Both the position numbers and the translations under genes were made by a program. A DNA stretch of 58,525 nt from Actinomycetes bacterium (lineage in GTDB: Bacteria; Actinomycetota; Acidimicrobiia; Acidimicrobiales; Palsa-688). The notes beneath the pieces are model-generated. The model saw only the letters and a program-made list of their open reading frames with translations, was not told the DNA's origin and did not search any database. The DNA lies in contig JAJYMB010000100.1 in NCBI GenBank assembly GCA_021787365.1, forward strand, positions 1 through 58,525, read 5' to 3'. Below, piece after piece: positions 58,417 through 58,525 of this stretch (positions within the stretch are counted from its first letter, which is position 1; every line of letters begins with the position of its first letter).

Positions 58417-58525
58417 ACTGGGCGCCGCCGGTCATACTGGGCGCCGCCGGTCATACTGGGCGCCGCCGGTCATACTGGGCGCCGCCGGTCATACTGGGCG
58501 CCGCCGGTCATACTGGGCGCCGCCG
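58417..58525. repeat. 19-bp tandem array running off the right edge
   Basis: ACTGGGCGCCGCCGGTCAT is repeated five times perfectly (58417, 58436, 58455, 58474, 58493), followed by 14 bp of a sixth at the window end. The true length is unknown. The unit contains the palindrome GGCGCC and is not a codon multiple. Confidence 0.95.

Noticed and set aside
58417-58525. CRISPR array
   Set aside because: The 19-bp units are directly adjacent with no spacers, and there are no cas genes.

Overview
The window is very GC-rich (about 70% by eye), uses many GTG and TTG starts, and packs genes head-to-tail with 1-8 nt overlaps. Gene content points to an actinobacterium: a GarA/FtsR/DUF151 block inside a glycine-cleavage locus, an MprA/MprB-like two-component pair, a PdtaR-like ANTAR regulator near polA, DUF3040, an Rpf-type muralytic enzyme and a mycothiol-dependent isomerase homologue. 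The two-subunit glycine dehydrogenase (gcvPA + gcvPB), unlike the single-chain form of most Actinobacteria, suggests a deep branch such as Acidimicrobiia; that placement is inference.

Layout. 0-7 kb: the 5' end of a group II intron at the left edge (minus strand), an M48-like protein without its zinc motif, a DUF72 protein coupled to a small membrane protein, a flippase-like membrane protein, a VC0807-like membrane protein, DegV and PlsY-like lipid genes, and a RodZ-C-like membrane protein. 7-14.7 kb (minus): gcvH - garA - ftsR-like merR - DUF151 nuclease - merR - gcvT - gcvPA - gcvPB, the order seen around Rv1826-Rv1832 of Mycobacterium tuberculosis. 14.8-18.2 kb: a soluble MgtE/CBS protein followed by an Nramp-like transporter, probably one magnesium or metal uptake unit. 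18.6-26.8 kb: ppdK, a lipoate-ligase-like gene, an HNH nuclease, small conserved proteins, an orphan peptide-binding lipoprotein-like protein and dinB. 27-31.4 kb: prpD, prpB and a membrane glycosyltransferase-like gene. 31.4-38.7 kb: polA, a DtxR-type regulator, pdtaR, a small coiled-coil protein and mprAB-like genes. 38.8-44.4 kb: mobA, a 55-aa membrane protein, an NMT1-type ABC importer and an Rpf protein. 44.6-50 kb: a secreted phosphoesterase and a four-gene overlapping operon (sigma-like protein, VirD4-like ATPase, AAA ATPase, mycothiol isomerase-like protein). 50-58 kb: trpCFBA, a second two-component system, bioB and an aldose epimerase, then about 450 bp of non-coding DNA holding a 122-bp inverted-repeat element and a 19-bp tandem array.

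Functional links: GcvH needs lipoate, and a lipoate-ligase-like gene lies 7 kb away. GarA is known elsewhere as a phospho-controlled regulator of 2-oxoglutarate metabolism. PrpD and PrpB handle propionate, although no prpC is present. PPDK and the trp genes are central metabolism.

The most unusual material is (1) the sigma-like/VirD4-like/AAA/isomerase operon with no relaxase or secretion-channel genes in the window, (2) the split soluble MgtE plus Nramp-like unit with a structured spacer, (3) the 122-bp element with perfect 20-bp inverted ends, and (4) a strikingly large number of short tandem repeats (14-19, 23, 45 and 51 bp) inside gene ends and spacers, one of which supplies a stop codon.
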